From: Ustulina deusta
Taxonomy: Eukaryota; Ascomycota; Sordariomycetes; Xylariales; Xylariaceae
DNA: 64,000 nucleotides
NCBI GenBank assembly: GCA_023159155.1
Contig: JAJNNX010000038.1
Location: 434,001 to 498,000, forward strand
Direction of reading: 5' to 3'
In this document: piece after piece, positions 39,052-51,332 of the stretch
Layout: every line of letters starts with the position of its first letter
How positions within the stretch are numbered: the stretch's first letter is position 1
Program-made: the position numbers and the translations under genes
Notes under the pieces: model-generated
Database searches by the model: none
What the model was told of the DNA's origin: nothing
What the model saw: only the letters and a program-made list of their open reading frames with translations

Positions 39052-39079
39052 ACTTAGGTAGGTAGGTACCTACCTAAGT
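39052..39079. repeat. Perfect inverted repeat of TAGG/CCTA units
   Basis: A 13-bp arm (39052-39064) and its exact reverse complement (39067-39079) are separated by GG. It could fold as a hairpin. It looks like an extreme case of the palindromic TAGGTACCTA motif common in this window. Confidence 0.75.
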
Positions 39080-42000
39080 AATAGGCAAGTATTTAGGTGG
39101 CTTAATACCTAGAGCGAGCAGGTAATCCCCCTGTATTCCTTCTACAGACGCCCAAGGTTGGTCTGACTTGATCCTATAAGCGCAGGAAGGAGGCAGGTAC
39201 TGTGTACCTAGAAGACGCGATGTGGTGTGGTGATGTCTTTTGCCGCCTATGGCATGATATGGTGGAGGGAAGGTGCCGTTGTTGGAGGTACCTAGGTGTA
39301 GGAGGAGGTACCTACTGGGTAAGTGTTCTTCAGACCTCGGAGTAAGTAGGTAGGCAGGGCAAAGGGGAAGGTGCGGGTTACAGGAGACGAGGTGTGTACC
39401 TGGGGAACCCTATCCGCAATATGGATGCAATGATGTGATGTGTTTCCTGGGCAGCTGAGAAACAAAAGATGCAAGCCTGGCGGGAAGGGTGATTTATTCT
39501 ATACAAAGGGATGAGGATCAGCCAATGACTCGAATTGCACTATGGTATCAAATTAGCTTACAGATCATCAGCCTTACCATCTGCTGCTTATGTCACTGTG
39601 TCAGGAAAGACGAGATCAGACAATTGGCACACTGGTGAATCTGTCTTGCGTACAGTCGCAGTCGCAGTTCCAGTCCAGGAGGCACCACTAGGCAGAATGA
39701 ATAAGGTATCTAGGTGTTGGCAAGTATGAGCTTGAGCCTGGGAAGTAGTATGCTGTTATATTCCATAATATTGTGGGGATGCCCGGTCTCAAGTGTCCAT
39801 GGTATCGACATAGGATATGGCTGCCCACATGGAATAGGCCCAAATATGTAAGCAACAAATGGGTGATTGAGGAGATACTTGGACACGGGCCTAGGTAGAC
39901 ACCTATTTATATCGGGAATGGCTAGACTAGGCAGGTAATGAGTCTCAACATATCACGGACGGTATACAAATGGGCCATCACATATAGAATGAACATGTTT
40001 TGCAAAGAATATATTTATCACAAGGCTCTTCTGTTTCATACATGGGTCATACACAGCTGTAGACTCGAGTGGCCGCCTCATGGTCCTCGCCCGAGACTCT
40101 ATCCAGATCATCCCAGTTCATGCCCACGTCTCAGCTTTGTGTAGAATCGGCTATGGAGTAACGCAGTAACTTTTGTAGCAAATATAACTTGGGCTACTCA
40201 GGATCTGACTAAGGGCTGACCTGTGACTTTATGTGAGTCTCATGGCCCTAGTGTCAAAACAGAGCAGTGAAAGAAAGCACTTCACATGTGCATCGAGGGC
40301 CGTATTTAGTAGAGTCTGGTATGGTCAAGTTCTTTTTGGGGATCGTCAAGCTCATTGGCAGTTCAAAGTCCTCGTACCGACCCCTTGCAAGAACTCGGCC
40401 TCTGTACTCGGTATCCGTCAAATGGAGACAGCACTGTGACTGCTAATTCATAGCAGTTATCAATTGCCACCGTGAAAAGCCGTTTGAGTACTCTGTAGTC
40501 CCTTAAGTTAGTCACAGCTGTCTTTGTTGTTGGAGCGAATAGATCCAAGTCCTGCCATAGGTCCAGCGAGACCTTCACTTCCCTTGGACAATCCAGTGAC
40601 TGAGTCGCAGGCCTCCTTGGCTTTTTGAAAAGGTTTGATGGTTCGCTCTCCTAGGGAGGGCGCAACGCATTACAGAAGAGAGTAATGGTTCTGACCGTGC
40701 CAGTTATCATTGGTGGCATAATCATGCTGTCTGGGCTGAGGAATCACGAGCTTTGAGGGTTGGTGTGCCTAAAACACAAGTAGACATACTATACCATCAT
40801 ATGCCCGGGCTCAAGCCAATTCCCGTTGATGCCAATAGGTGATGATTTAAACTGCACTCAGCTGTCAGCATAACGATCTATGCTATGGATGAGATATGCG
40901 TGACATTCTTGTCACCAAAACCAACATATACTAGACAACAGCACAGCACGTTAGAGCCAAATGCCACATACCTACAATACACAATAAAATGCCGAAAGAG
41001 TGATGAAACTGAGGAATGGAAATTGGCCATGTGCCACATGAAACAAAACGCGAATAAACGAAGGGTCATGTCAGTATATTGGTGGTCTCATTAATCAATG
41101 CTGTTGGTTCCAGCTGCTAGGTGTTTGCAAGCTTAGTTTAAAGCACAACGATGAGAGTGGTGGTAGATCAATTGACTACAATGAGAAGAATAAACGATAT
41201 GAATGGACTACCTAGCAGGCTCTGGATCCCAACAAGCTCAGTGAATTCTATTATACATATACTTGACATATAAACTATATCGATTAGAAACTACTTACCT
41301 AGGTATGCATTGTAGGTAAGGAGTAGGAGTATTGTAGAATATTTTGTTTAATTGCCTAGCCGCCGGACTATATATTTCTCTATAGACGGTTGTTTTCAAG
41401 ATAATAGATGAGGCGTCCTACCTGGAACTCTAGAATTGCGCATGGATTGATCTTCTACTACCTAGGTGTGTTCGCTGCACTAATGCCACTTGATACAAAA
41501 TTAGACAGTTGGAAGCTCAGGGGCCATACCTATAATTGATTCAAATCCCACTTTTGATTAATCCCCCCTGAAGAGAAGCGCATTGTCCTGGGCCAACATA
41601 AACCGTATCCAAGTCATTGCCAACACACTTTTCCAAAGTGTCACACTATCTATTATAGGTCAGCAATACGAATATTTGGAGTGGTGTACACTACACATGG
41701 TACCCAATAAAGATGGACCTTATCACTTTGACCACAACACACCACTACACTACGGCATACACTACCTACCTAGGTACTTGTGGCCTGCCTTATCTCCCTA
41801 TTACGGGCATGTGGTAACTTATGTTGTGCTACACTAGATACCTCGTGCCGGTGCAGTGTAACTAACTACCTATCTGGTAGGTAGGTCGTGCGACAGGGTA
41901 AACTAAAAGCGCCTCAACTCCTGACTCTACCTCGTAACTGTACGTGAGAAGTAAACAGTCCTTTTCTCCTAACACGTGTACTGTGCACTGGTGTAATTAG

Positions 42001-42971
42001 ACCCTTTCTCGACTAGTGGTGAGCTAATTTCCCTTGCAGCCATTTACCCAGGTTACGGAGACCGCTATTGGACGAACCCCTGCTCAGATCTTGCTGTACC
42101 TGCAGGAGGCGCTTGACGCACAGCGATTTGAACCCTAGTCCAATGCCACGGTCCAACGTTGCGCCCCAATTCTCCTGAGTCGCTCAAACTCGTGGTGCAC
42201 AATGCATCTCTCGTGCAGTCAATTCATACGCAGTAAAAAGTACCTTTCAAGGCTCCATGGTTCGTACATTTACTGTACACAGAGGGCCCTCCTCCTTAGA
42301 AAGAAGGGGAAAAAACATGTCAAGACGAAATCCTTATCTTCTACCTACCTGAACTAGGCATAGCCCTTTAAATAGCAAACCACATTTCTTTCGTTTCTCT
42401 TTTTGGATAAAAACTAATTAGCTACACTAGTGCCATAAAAGACAGCATTAATTGGGGGGAAGGTTCTAGTGTATCTAGTGTAGTCCGCGCCTAAAAAGCC
42501 TGTGCCATCGTGCCCCTTTTGGACCTTGTATACATAGATGTCGGTAGTGTAAGACAATCGTGATGCTTGATTAATCGTTATTACTACCTGGTACCTAGCT
42601 TGAAAGAAATACACTACAGTGCCTTAGGTATATACCTAAACAGTGGAACAGATGATGCTTATAAACTGTGCTAAGCAAGGCGAGTAGTGTAGGTAAGTAC
42701 TTTCGACTGTTTCGGCCTACCCTAGGTAGGTCTACCTGAGGTCCAATTAGCAGTGTACACTCAGGTACCTACCCAGGTATGTACCTAGTAGGGGGCTTAC
42801 CTTTTTGAGGCCTTCTCCTCGATTCAGAGCGACAACCTCTCGCGGGTCCCACTACGGCCCACCCACACTCAATCAAAGAGCCAGAGCAGGTCCGCATGGC
42901 TGCATCAGTCCTTTGAAGGTGGCTACCCAAGCCAACCCATCCTGGCTCTTTCATGGAGTGTACCGATCTGT

Positions 42972-42979
42972 TATATAAG
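42972..42979 (+). promoter_or_regulatory. TATA box of the wall-protein gene
   Basis: TATATAAG lies 193 nt before the start codon at 43172 and is followed by a C/T-rich leader with CCACCCACCCACACTC. This fits a strongly expressed gene. Confidence 0.55.
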
Positions 42980-43171
42980 TCGGCTTCTCGATAGACTCCT
43001 CCACTGCTTTTCCTTTCTTCTCCCACCCACCCACACTCATTCAGTGCAACAACCCTGGCTTTATAGTCAATTTCATTCGTTTACCGCATACTTAGCACCG
43101 CATACCTAGATCCCTCTCAACTAATCGACTCTGCCCCCGAGTTCTTTGACCGACAACACAAATCAGGCAAA

Positions 43172-43852
43172 ATGAAGTTCGCTCTTGCTGCTGCTGCCCT
43201 CGTCGCTGGCGTCTCTGCCAGCTACCCTGCCTACTCGGCTGCCCCCAATGTGACCTACACCACCAAGGTCGTTACTGCGTACGAGACGTACTGCCCTGGT
43301 CCTACCCAGATCACCTATGGCACCAACACCTACACTGTCACCGAGGTATGGATCCCCCCCGAATTTGGTCGCCCACAGTCTTGAACCGAAGCGTTGAGAA
43401 AACTGAACGCCTAAGACGGGACAAATGGGCACGATTCGCGCTATGCATGAGGTTGCGATAACTAACACAACACATAGGCCACCACCTTGACCATCACTGA
43501 CTGCCCTTGCACTGTCAGCGTGCCCGTTTACACTACCTCTTCCGTTGCCTGCTCCACCTGGTAAGATAACGAATGCTCTTGGGGATACTCCTTGTTTTGC
43601 TAATGTTGAAGCAGCTCCAGCAGCACTTTTGCTCCTGTCTACCCGACTCTCAGTGTTCCCTCTTACCCGTCCGCCAACAGCAGCACTGTCGCCGTCCCAG
43701 CTACTACTCCTGAGGTCACTGTGACTGGTGGTGTCTATCCCACCACCACTCCCACCTCTTCGCCTATCCCCACAGCTGGTGCTGGAAAGGTTGCTACCCT
43801 ATCTGGTGCCGCTTTCGCTGGTCTGATGGGTCTGGTTGCCTTCGCTCTCTAA
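43172..43852 (+). CDS. ccg-6: GPI-anchored cell-wall protein, clock-controlled protein 6-like
   Basis: Small secreted wall protein. Exons 43172-43345, 43478-43560 and 43615-43852 (132- and 54-nt introns) give 164 residues. Residues 1-17 are a signal peptide (MKFALAAAALVAGVSAS). The middle carries the paired-cysteine pattern VTAYETYCPGPTQITYG... TVTEATTLTITDCPCT, which I associate with Neurospora CCG-6 and related proteins. A Ser/Thr/Pro-rich stretch suited to O-glycosylation follows, and the C-terminus is a GPI signal: small residues (AGAGK) then a hydrophobic tail ending LVAFAL. Introns fall in phase at TVTE/ATT and in the Cys codon of STC. A TATA box and pyrimidine-rich leader suggest high expression. 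In Neurospora ccg-6 is circadian- and development-regulated; whether that holds here is unknown. Confidence 0.8.
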
Positions 43853-45065
43853 ATGTAGAGCTCCTGGTTTCATCTTCGCGTCGATGACCTACGATTCTCT
43901 TATGCACTGATAATATCTAATCGTGGGGAATGGTAGACAGTACCCAACTGGAAAGCAAAAGATCATGACGGGAAGCCAGCGGGAGTTGATTTGGAAGCGG
44001 GGTTTTCAATAGACGGAGGGATTTTACCACGGCATATGGTTTTCTCGCATCGCCATGAAGTGTCTTCTACTTCACCATGCATGTAGACAATTTCTGATTC
44101 TTGTACTTTCTTGTCTCGGTGTTTAGGACAGACGATCACAGGATACACAATGGAAAACGTGTGCGGTGTTGAACGCGAGTTGGGAATGGGATACCCTGTT
44201 CGAATTCTTGAATATTACATTGCCTTCGCTTTGCTTGAGAAGGAGAAGGCTTCAACTCGATTTTCGGACACCTTTGGACAATTATACCCCATTGCTACCC
44301 GCGTCATTTTCGTTGCTCCGATTAAGAATTTTGTTCTGTTCTTGTACAAATGTGGTGGATTACAACATAACCCAGCCAGAGCCAACAGACAAAGTCAGTG
44401 ACTGGCTATGTTTTTGGCAGGTATTTTATTGGTCTCTGGAAAAAGTTCAAGTTTCTTGAGATTCGGTAGTGTCTTTTGTATGATACACTCTTGTGTAGCA
44501 GTGCAAATGCCATGCTAACGATTTGAGGCCAAGTTTTGACCTGCTGCCTTTATCCTCATGCAGTTTTTCGCTCTTTTATGCTGAAGTGATATGAGACGAT
44601 GCTAGAGCTGACGCGAATGAGTATGCCTATACAGGTGATTTGGGCAAAATTACTCGATTTTATGCGTAAATCATAGCTCTACCCACACCACTGAATTCAT
44701 TGGGCGTCGAGGAACCATTGCCACATCTACTTTCCTCCACGATACAACATCTACTCGGGTCAGTCCTCGCCACAACAGCTTCTGGTCCTAACCGCGCCAC
44801 CTTAAAATGACGTTGGCCTGTTTAGCTCATCTGCCAGCAGAGTGCATCTATATCAGTGACAATGACCGACAATTTGCGGTACGAGAGTGACAGACAGGCC
44901 CTAACATATATCACAAATGCACTTTTCTAAGTGAAAAAAAAAAAAAAAAAAGACATGCAACACGAGGGATTCGCTGGTCGTCACCGACCCACACTACTAA
45001 TTTGGCGGCCAAAGAATTGGATGCTGGAGGCATGAACTCCTTGAAATAGTGTAATTGAAGTTAAA
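43853..45065. other. Intergenic region
   Basis: 3' flank of the wall-protein gene and an 18-base A run (44934-44951). ORFs of 96-97 codons near 44.1-44.5 kb overlap in different frames and have no recognisable features. Confidence 0.45.
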
Positions 45066-45435
45066 ATGTGGTTTTGTAATATGAACTCAAACACCGTCAG
45101 CCTCTTTGGTACGTACCTCTTCAGTACTTACATTACCTCTCAGTATTTACATACGCCGATATAGGTATCGTTCTTCATCAGGTGCCTCTTCTCCCCGAAC
45201 TCTACTTCCATACCTTAATTCACATTTCTCAACCTCGCACCATCCAGATTCCATCGCTCAATATTCAACATCTCCCAACCGTCCAGCCTTGTTAAACTCA
45301 TCTCCACGCCCGCAACTCAGGCACGGCTCTGACGGAGTTGGCTTCCAGTTCTGGCTAACAATTTATCTACTCGGTCTAAGCTCGGAACTTGTTCATGATA
45401 TCGCGTGGCTCTGCTTAAGGATGCGCAGGGGATAG
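45066..45435 (+). CDS. Possible small mitochondrial membrane protein (tentative)
   Basis: The frame from 45125 to the TAG at 45433-45435 encodes an Arg/Ser-rich, acid-poor start like a mitochondrial presequence (SIYIRRYRYRSSSGASS, later STSHHPDSIAQYST). It then has GVGFQFWLTIYLLGLSSEL, a plausible single membrane helix. No ATG lies in the frame itself. One possible start is ATG 45066-45068 with a 49-nt intron (45076-45124, GTAATA...TTCAG), giving 106 residues. The same frame continues past the stop to 45696 as a Glu/Lys-rich tail, so an intron may bridge the stop. I do not recognise the family. This is a weak call based on composition and frame continuity only. Confidence 0.25.
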
Positions 45436-47550
45436 CAAACAGATTTCATGGTGTATCCACTCCTATCAATAAGAGCCCATCAGCTGATATCGTTTATCTG
45501 CGTCTCGATCGCAGATGTCTACTTGTTTATATCCAAGGATCGGGACGAGGACCACGACCAAGAGGACGCTAGCTCACGGCAGGAGGGGGAGGATCCTCGA
45601 GAGAAGCCACCGGAGAAAGAGGAGCATGCTGCAGAGAAGCGACTGGGAGTAGAGGTGTACCCTCGAGAGAAGCAACCCAAGGTAGAAGATGTGTAGAGTT
45701 CCTATCGGCGTCATTGCCTCTCAAAGGTTACAAGACGCTCGGTACAAAGATCCAATACCGCCGGAAAACGTATCAATAGCACTGGCCTGGCGGATTTCGC
45801 ACTGCTTCGAGCCTCGAGGCTCGTATTGTTAAAGTACTAGGTATATGAGGGCTTGATTAACTTATCTGAACTATGTAAGTAAGGTGGGAAGACCTCTTGA
45901 TATTGAAGTAGTGTGAGTGGATTACGTAAGTAATCACTTGATTAAGCCACATGGTGGCTATGCTGGTGAGAGGGGATAAAACACCATGAGGAACACTCTC
46001 AACAGTAGCTAGGAGAATCATCAACGCAGCACGCGCAGATTAATAAAAATTGATTTTCTAATATCCGGTACGCTTGATCAACAGATTCCCCAAGAGATAA
46101 TAGCGACTACTATACTAGGAAGTGTAGGTTCGGCCTATCTCCTAGTATATGGACACTACTATATCGGGACCATCCACGAGTAGTTATTTACAGGTGTCCA
46201 CTTCAATATATACATGACGGGTTATGTGTGCCTTGTATTGGACATGCTACGACTCCCTGACCCATGCTTTCAGTACTTATATCCACATTGCTCAACGAGT
46301 TAGGGAGGGATGGTCAGGTCTTAGTTTCGGACTGTCCAACAGACAGACTTACTTATCCAGAACACCACGAAAAGGTGCCTGACCGTTCGTTCTGGACCAT
46401 TGCCACACTTGTGGTCAATGGCGCCTCCACTATGCTCACTTGAGATAGCTTCATAGGCCTATCTACGCCTATCTATGTACAACAAAAAGAGTATCAGGTG
46501 GCTTTCTCGGCGGGTTTCTCGGCGGCTGCGATCTCGGCACGGAGGACACGGTGGCGACGGCGGCGGTGACGGAGGCATCGGGATTGCCTATCCAGGTTAG
46601 TGGTGATTGAAAGCCTTTGGATTGCTGAGAGATCACTAAGGCTCGATGGAGGGTGGCTTGAGGGATCTCAGGAGACTTTGGAATTTCCTGAGATGATTGG
46701 AGGTGTGGTACGAAGTTGGCTGGGGATGTCGAGCGATGAACAGAGATTTGAGAAGGCTGAATAACTTACATCTGCTGTTGTAGTAGTTATTGTTGTTATT
46801 GTTAATGTTGTTGTTGTCGTGTTGTTATTATTGTTAATGTTGTTGTTATTGTGTTGTTGTTACTGTTAATGTTGTTATTGTTGGTGGTGGTGGTGATGGA
46901 GATGGTGGCGGTGGGGATGGCGGTTGATGAAGAGAAAAGGAGAGCGAGGGAGAGGAGGAAGACGACCTCCTGGATATATCATAGCCAGACGGGTATAGCA
47001 GTAAACATAATGAGAGCGACTGCTTCCCAATGGCTTCGTAAATGACAACTAGCACAGTAGCACCTTTCTATCAAGAAAGAGCTCAACGTTGGAGAGGCTG
47101 CCGCGAGCTTCTTGCCACCTGGCCCAACTAGGAAATATTCAGGAACAGCAACGTCATTGCCGTAGCTAGCAGGGACAAGTAAGGAGGCATTTGGAGAAGT
47201 GATCGCCTGGCAAAAGTCGAATATGGTTGGACTGCCAGAGGCGCTTGCAACTGGAAAATTCTTGCTCTTCCTCACTGACGAGTCTAGTATCTACATAGGC
47301 TGGACTAGGGTATGACGACAGCTGGTCCTCGCGCTTCAGTAGGCAACAGAGTTAGTTCTTGCCTCTTCGCATTGGGGTGGTCTCACTGGGCGTGCATCGG
47401 CAGTCAAGACAATGGTGCGCCTGCAACACGCCAGCTGTAATGGCCTAGTTTTGACGTGTGTTTGGGGATTCAAATAGGTTAAGATGCCCTCATGTCGATG
47501 TTCAGGCTGTCCTGGAAGTAGAGAGCTTTCCAGTCCGTATTTTCATCCCC
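45436..47550. other. Intergenic region with a TTG-rich tract
   Basis: No secure gene. 45535-45696 encodes a charged Glu/Lys/Arg stretch in frame with the tentative ORF to the left. 46785-46905 is a low-complexity TTG/TTA tract. A strong intron-like signal pair lies at 46588-46769 on the minus strand. Confidence 0.4.
46494..46771 (-). other. Intron-like signal and Arg-rich mini-ORF (tentative)
   Basis: On the minus strand a GTAAGT donor (46769) and a CACTAACCTGGATAG branch/acceptor (ending 46588) define a 182-nt intron. Splicing creates a start codon from AT (46771-46770) plus G (46587), followed by 31 codons rich in Arg/His/Ala that end at 46494. Exon GC content is well above the flanks. Another frame is Pro-rich and also open, so the coding frame is unproven. 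Confidence 0.25.
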
Positions 47551-48348
47551 TTAAACCAAAACAGGAGGCTTTCGATTCTTAACCCACGCGCCTCTCCAAA
47601 AGCGCTGCCACATCCCGGATTCTTTCGGCGTGAAGATGAAAACATTATCTGTTTCTTTTGGTGAATACCGTTTTACCCGGGTTGACACGTTTGTTAATGT
47701 CGGCGCTTGAAACGCGTCATCCCATTCCAACGTTGCATCTTTCACCAATTGCACTGCTCGAACGAACCTGAGATGAATTTCAAGAGAGTCTTTTTTGGGG
47801 TCGAAGAATCCGAAGCTGGATGTTTCGGACCCACGAACTTCGTTCCAAATGCGAGTCTGGCTGGTTTCTGCTATAAATTCGTCCGGACGCCAATTAAGTA
47901 TAGGGCCGATCTCCAGTTGCGCCGCTTCAACACGTGTTGTACAGTTATACCATATGAATTGGTATCTGCTCATGGCGTATTGCCTCATCTCCCGGCACAC
48001 GTGCGCAATTTCGGGGACTGCAAAAAGTGGCCGGTGCGGACCAAGCGACTCAAAACTTGCTGAGGTACAGCAGAAGTCGAAATCATTCGAATTGGCGGGC
48101 ATCATGTAATTGTATATTATGAATCTGATCTCGGGCGGCAGGCGCCCGAGCTTCCCCGGTCGATACGTGTCCACAACTTGATTGTCTGAGAAATTGTACC
48201 ACTTTCGAGTATATATCTGAAGATTGAAGATGTGTGTCCCTGTCAGTTGAGCGGTAAAATAACAGAGTAGACGGATATCCGGATCCATTCTTGCTGGGGC
48301 CTCTTGTTCGACCGTGACCGGGTCCGTCTCATTGGAAGAGTGAGCCAT
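47551..48348 (-). CDS. Hypothetical protein with F-box/2EXR-like motif
   Basis: A single uninterrupted frame of 265 residues with a good ATG and no sign of introns. Around residues 66-82 it has GRLPPEIRFIIYNYMMP, which fits the short LPxEIRxxIW-type helix of F-box and fungal 2EXR proteins. The following segment (FAVPEIAHVCREMRQYAMSRYQ) matches the helix commonly seen after that motif. The rest is mixed alpha/beta with several Trp and Phe residues and no signal peptide or membrane helix. Fungal 2EXR proteins are numerous, fast-evolving and mostly uncharacterised. A link to ubiquitin ligases is possible only if the N-terminal motif binds Skp1. I cannot assign a substrate. Confidence 0.7.
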   Translation of the reverse strand: MAHSSNETDPVTVEQEAPARMDPDIRLLCYFTAQLTGTHIFNLQIYTRKWYNFSDNQVVDTYRPGKLGRLPPEIRFIIYNYMMPANSNDFDFCCTSASFESLGPHRPLFAVPEIAHVCREMRQYAMSRYQFIWYNCTTRVEAAQLEIGPILNWRPDEFIAETSQTRIWNEVRGSETSSFGFFDPKKDSLEIHLRFVRAVQLVKDATLEWDDAFQAPTLTNVSTRVKRYSPKETDNVFIFTPKESGMWQRFWRGAWVKNRKPPVLV

Positions 48349-51002
48349 GTTGAATATCCCGCTTTGCTGCAGTAATTACAACCATGTAGACGAACGACTT
48401 AAATTCAGGTGAAATGGTAAGAAGTTTGTCTTCCTGGGCATGGGGGTTTTGTTGCTTTGTCAAGGAACCGTTAAAGATAGCGGTATCGCATGGGTAGGGG
48501 TCGAGATGTGTGGGAAGAGGAGAAAAGAAGTTGAGCGAAAACCTTTCTTGTGCGGAAGGTTTTATTTATACCCACGCAGAGGTGTGAGTGACTCTTCGGC
48601 TAGGAGCCAGACAGGCCACCAAGGTGTTGTATTCGCTAAGTGATTGATGCTTTAATAGTCTGAAAACTTTAACTGTAAGCCACGCTAGATGACTCCCACT
48701 CTGAGGTTTTGGTGCCAGTAACCATAAGACGAGATACCCTCCTACGCGGTGGGATGCAGTGGGGCATCTACAAGACAGACAGGTTTGTTACCTTTTTTTT
48801 TAACGAAGGAAGAATGACGAAGATACTTTTTTTTATAGTTAAAAATAGTTAGTTATATAGGTCACCGACTCCATACACCTCCATACATCCTTGTGTGATG
48901 TCTTGATTTCATCTATAGTTTCTTGTCTACTGTCTACTCTCTAGATAGTATGTAGTAGTACAGTACATAGGGTTTTCCTCTCATGCTCTGAATTATCAAG
49001 TTTCGATTTCCTAAGTATGTTCAGACTCAGTGAGCGGGTCAAGTATGACGTTTTTCCTTTAACGAGCTATATATTCCATAGTACTGCCCTCCAAACTGTT
49101 GTCGTCCTCTTCGTCACTTCTACCTATTTTTCTTAGCTACGAGGATACCATGAGATGTATGACTTCCAAGCCATGATGTGGAACATGTCTTTAACGCCAC
49201 GCGGTTATCATGATCTATTCTTAAAATAGTGTATAAGAACCCATAAACAGTGGATATGAGACATACGCTCGACCGAGACATGGAGTGTAAATATGCTGGC
49301 ATAGCTTTACTAGTGCTCTTGTTTCTAATAGATATAAGGCAAACTGGATTCTTTTTTTGGTCTGCGTGTATGTGTACAAGTGGCCTATATTTAAGCCTTA
49401 AAAATGAGAGCCGTTTTTTGACCCCCCCAGCAAGGAGAGAGGTTGGTACACACTGCCTTACTCGCACCTATACTACCAAGTCTCCTATATAGCCTCTGGG
49501 GCTTTCTTCGATGCCCCCAATCATCCTGACTACCACCGTCTATCTGCTATAATTGTACATGTATTTAATCCTATCACAAGTCCTCCCCTATGCACTCTTA
49601 CCTAGTCGCAACCTGCCTATAACCCATCTGGAGACTAAACCCCTTAATAGTACAATCCTTCTAGCCTTCTTCCATCCTTCCCTGTTAACTTCATCCTCCC
49701 ATTACACAATGGTAGCGCGGTGTACTTGAAAACAATATCGAAGGGCGTTGCTGCAGTAGACTCAAGAGTACTACGCTTTCTTTCATCTGATCTTGGGCAA
49801 CTAGGGTATATTTGACAAGTATTCAGGGCCTGCGCTTGGGTACCTACAACAGCCGGTCCGCCATGATTTCTATTACGGCATATACACCACTGGGGAGCGC
49901 TAATACAACAATAGTACTAGACGGAACATCGATCTCTTTTCAACAACTTCCCCGACAAGCAACTTCGACATATTTCTTCTTACGCCATGTCAAAACCTCA
50001 CATCCGAATATAACGATTGCAAGAGAAATAGTCACTTGATTCTTTCTCTGGAGCAAATGTTATATCGCTGTTCGATTCAAGATAAAATTTTTAGAGATTC
50101 AAGAGGCGACATCAAAACTATCGGGTAGCTAAACCCGTGAATGCCCTCTTTCTTAACAGGTGAAACGGAGGGTTATTGTATTGCACTTTTTTTATTTAAA
50201 TTTTTTTTTACTCCGTGTCAACTACTCCGTCAACCAATTGAATTGCACTACAACCCCCACTGCTTCAATATATGGTTTGCAATATGGCGGTGCTGTCATC
50301 GTCGCCGTTCGTGATGTGGTGAGTGGGGTAAGTACGATGGACATGTCAAGGAAATGCGACGCTGTGAGGGATCGTACTGGGGATTATCGCTTCGTGGCTA
50401 GCACTTAATACTTGGCTGGTCTGTTCTGTTCACACCCTTCTACCTAGATATCAATATAGAAACAAGATATTTCCAGAGAGCGTCCTTGGGGCGATATTAT
50501 TGTAGAGATTAACATGTTCGTAGTACACCTCTGAGAACTCAGACGTCGCCTACTACCTTCCTGTTGGAAGGGGAATGTTGGCCGAGAGGAGTTTGAATAG
50601 CTCTCTCCCTGTCGCCCTAAACTGGTGTTGCGAGCTTCCACGATACTACAAAAAGGATCCATGGCTTCACGGAGAATAGTCGGGCGCGGAGTTAGGTGGG
50701 TTAAGACTTTGCATAGTTCCCAGATGTCGTTCGGAATCAATATGTCAATTTGCGCCAACCATGTATGAACGGATCAAAGAGTCATGATTCAACGCCCATG
50801 TGATGGCCAGTCTATTCCCATGATCTGCATTATTTTGTCGTGTCCCTTGAAAGGTATGGCATCGGCCTATCAGCTAATCCCCTAGCATTCAATCGTGCGG
50901 CATCCGACTCAGACCGCACAGATCATGGCTGGCCGAGGAAGTCCGTAAATACGCCGAAATCCATTGCAAAATGTTCCACCGATCGCCGATCTCCAATCCC
51001 GC
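48349..51002. other. 2.7-kb intergenic region
   Basis: AT-rich in places (48790-49150) with T runs and no recognisable gene. A 104-codon frame at 50444-50758 (-) lacks any known motif. Confidence 0.45.
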
Positions 51003-51332
51003 TTATCGCAGACGTCTTGCTTCTCTCTCGGATTCGAGTAGGCACAGGATGTCGTCCTCACGAACTATACAAAGGTAGCTGATTAGTATCCTTCTTCCGC
51101 GGCAAGCGCAAAACAAGCGACATACCGGGTCCCTTGACGTTTCGGATGATCGAACGGGTCTGGTCCTCGAGGAACTCGACGCGAACCTGGGTGACACCAC
51201 CACGAGAGCCTGTCGACCGTTGTTAGCCTACGCTCTCTGGATCCTCCCCATGGCTGGAAAGCGGTGCTTCTCCGTACCGGTTCGGCCCAGGACACGGGTG
51301 ACCTTGACGAGCTTGACGGGTTGCTTATCCAT
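51003..51332 (-). CDS. RPS28: 40S ribosomal protein S28
   Basis: Component of the small ribosomal subunit (eS28) near the mRNA exit channel. Exons 51278-51332, 51126-51209 and 51003-51064 (68- and 61-nt introns) give 66 residues, against 65-69 in other eukaryotes. The sequence is nearly invariant with the family: [44 protein letters not shown] and the C-terminal [17 protein letters not shown]. Both introns interrupt Gly or Val codons in phase 1, at positions common in filamentous fungi. The start codon follows a pyrimidine-flanked leader (GCGACAATGG). No irregularity is visible. The short exons mean no single open frame shows the whole protein. Confidence 0.97.

Larger units (their letters stand above)
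38112..43171. other. 5-kb intergenic region
   Basis: The first 900 nt are leader and promoter of the zinc-knuckle gene. The rest contains TAGG/CCTA clusters (39050-39110, 41760-41885, 42715-42790) and short, unrecognisable ORFs. The last few hundred bases are the promoter of the wall-protein gene. Confidence 0.45.

Noticed and set aside
42125..42134. tRNA B-box-like GGTTCAAATC on the minus strand
   Set aside because: The T-stem pairs poorly and no acceptor stem or anticodon arm can be formed at the right distances.
46785..46905. Possible poly-Asn coding tract on the minus strand
   Set aside because: The TTG/TTA repeats give Asn- or Thr-rich readings in several frames with stops. It is better explained as a simple-sequence tract.
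50444..50758. 104-codon minus-strand frame
   Set aside because: Not recognised, no neighbouring exons in phase, and within chance length for the region.
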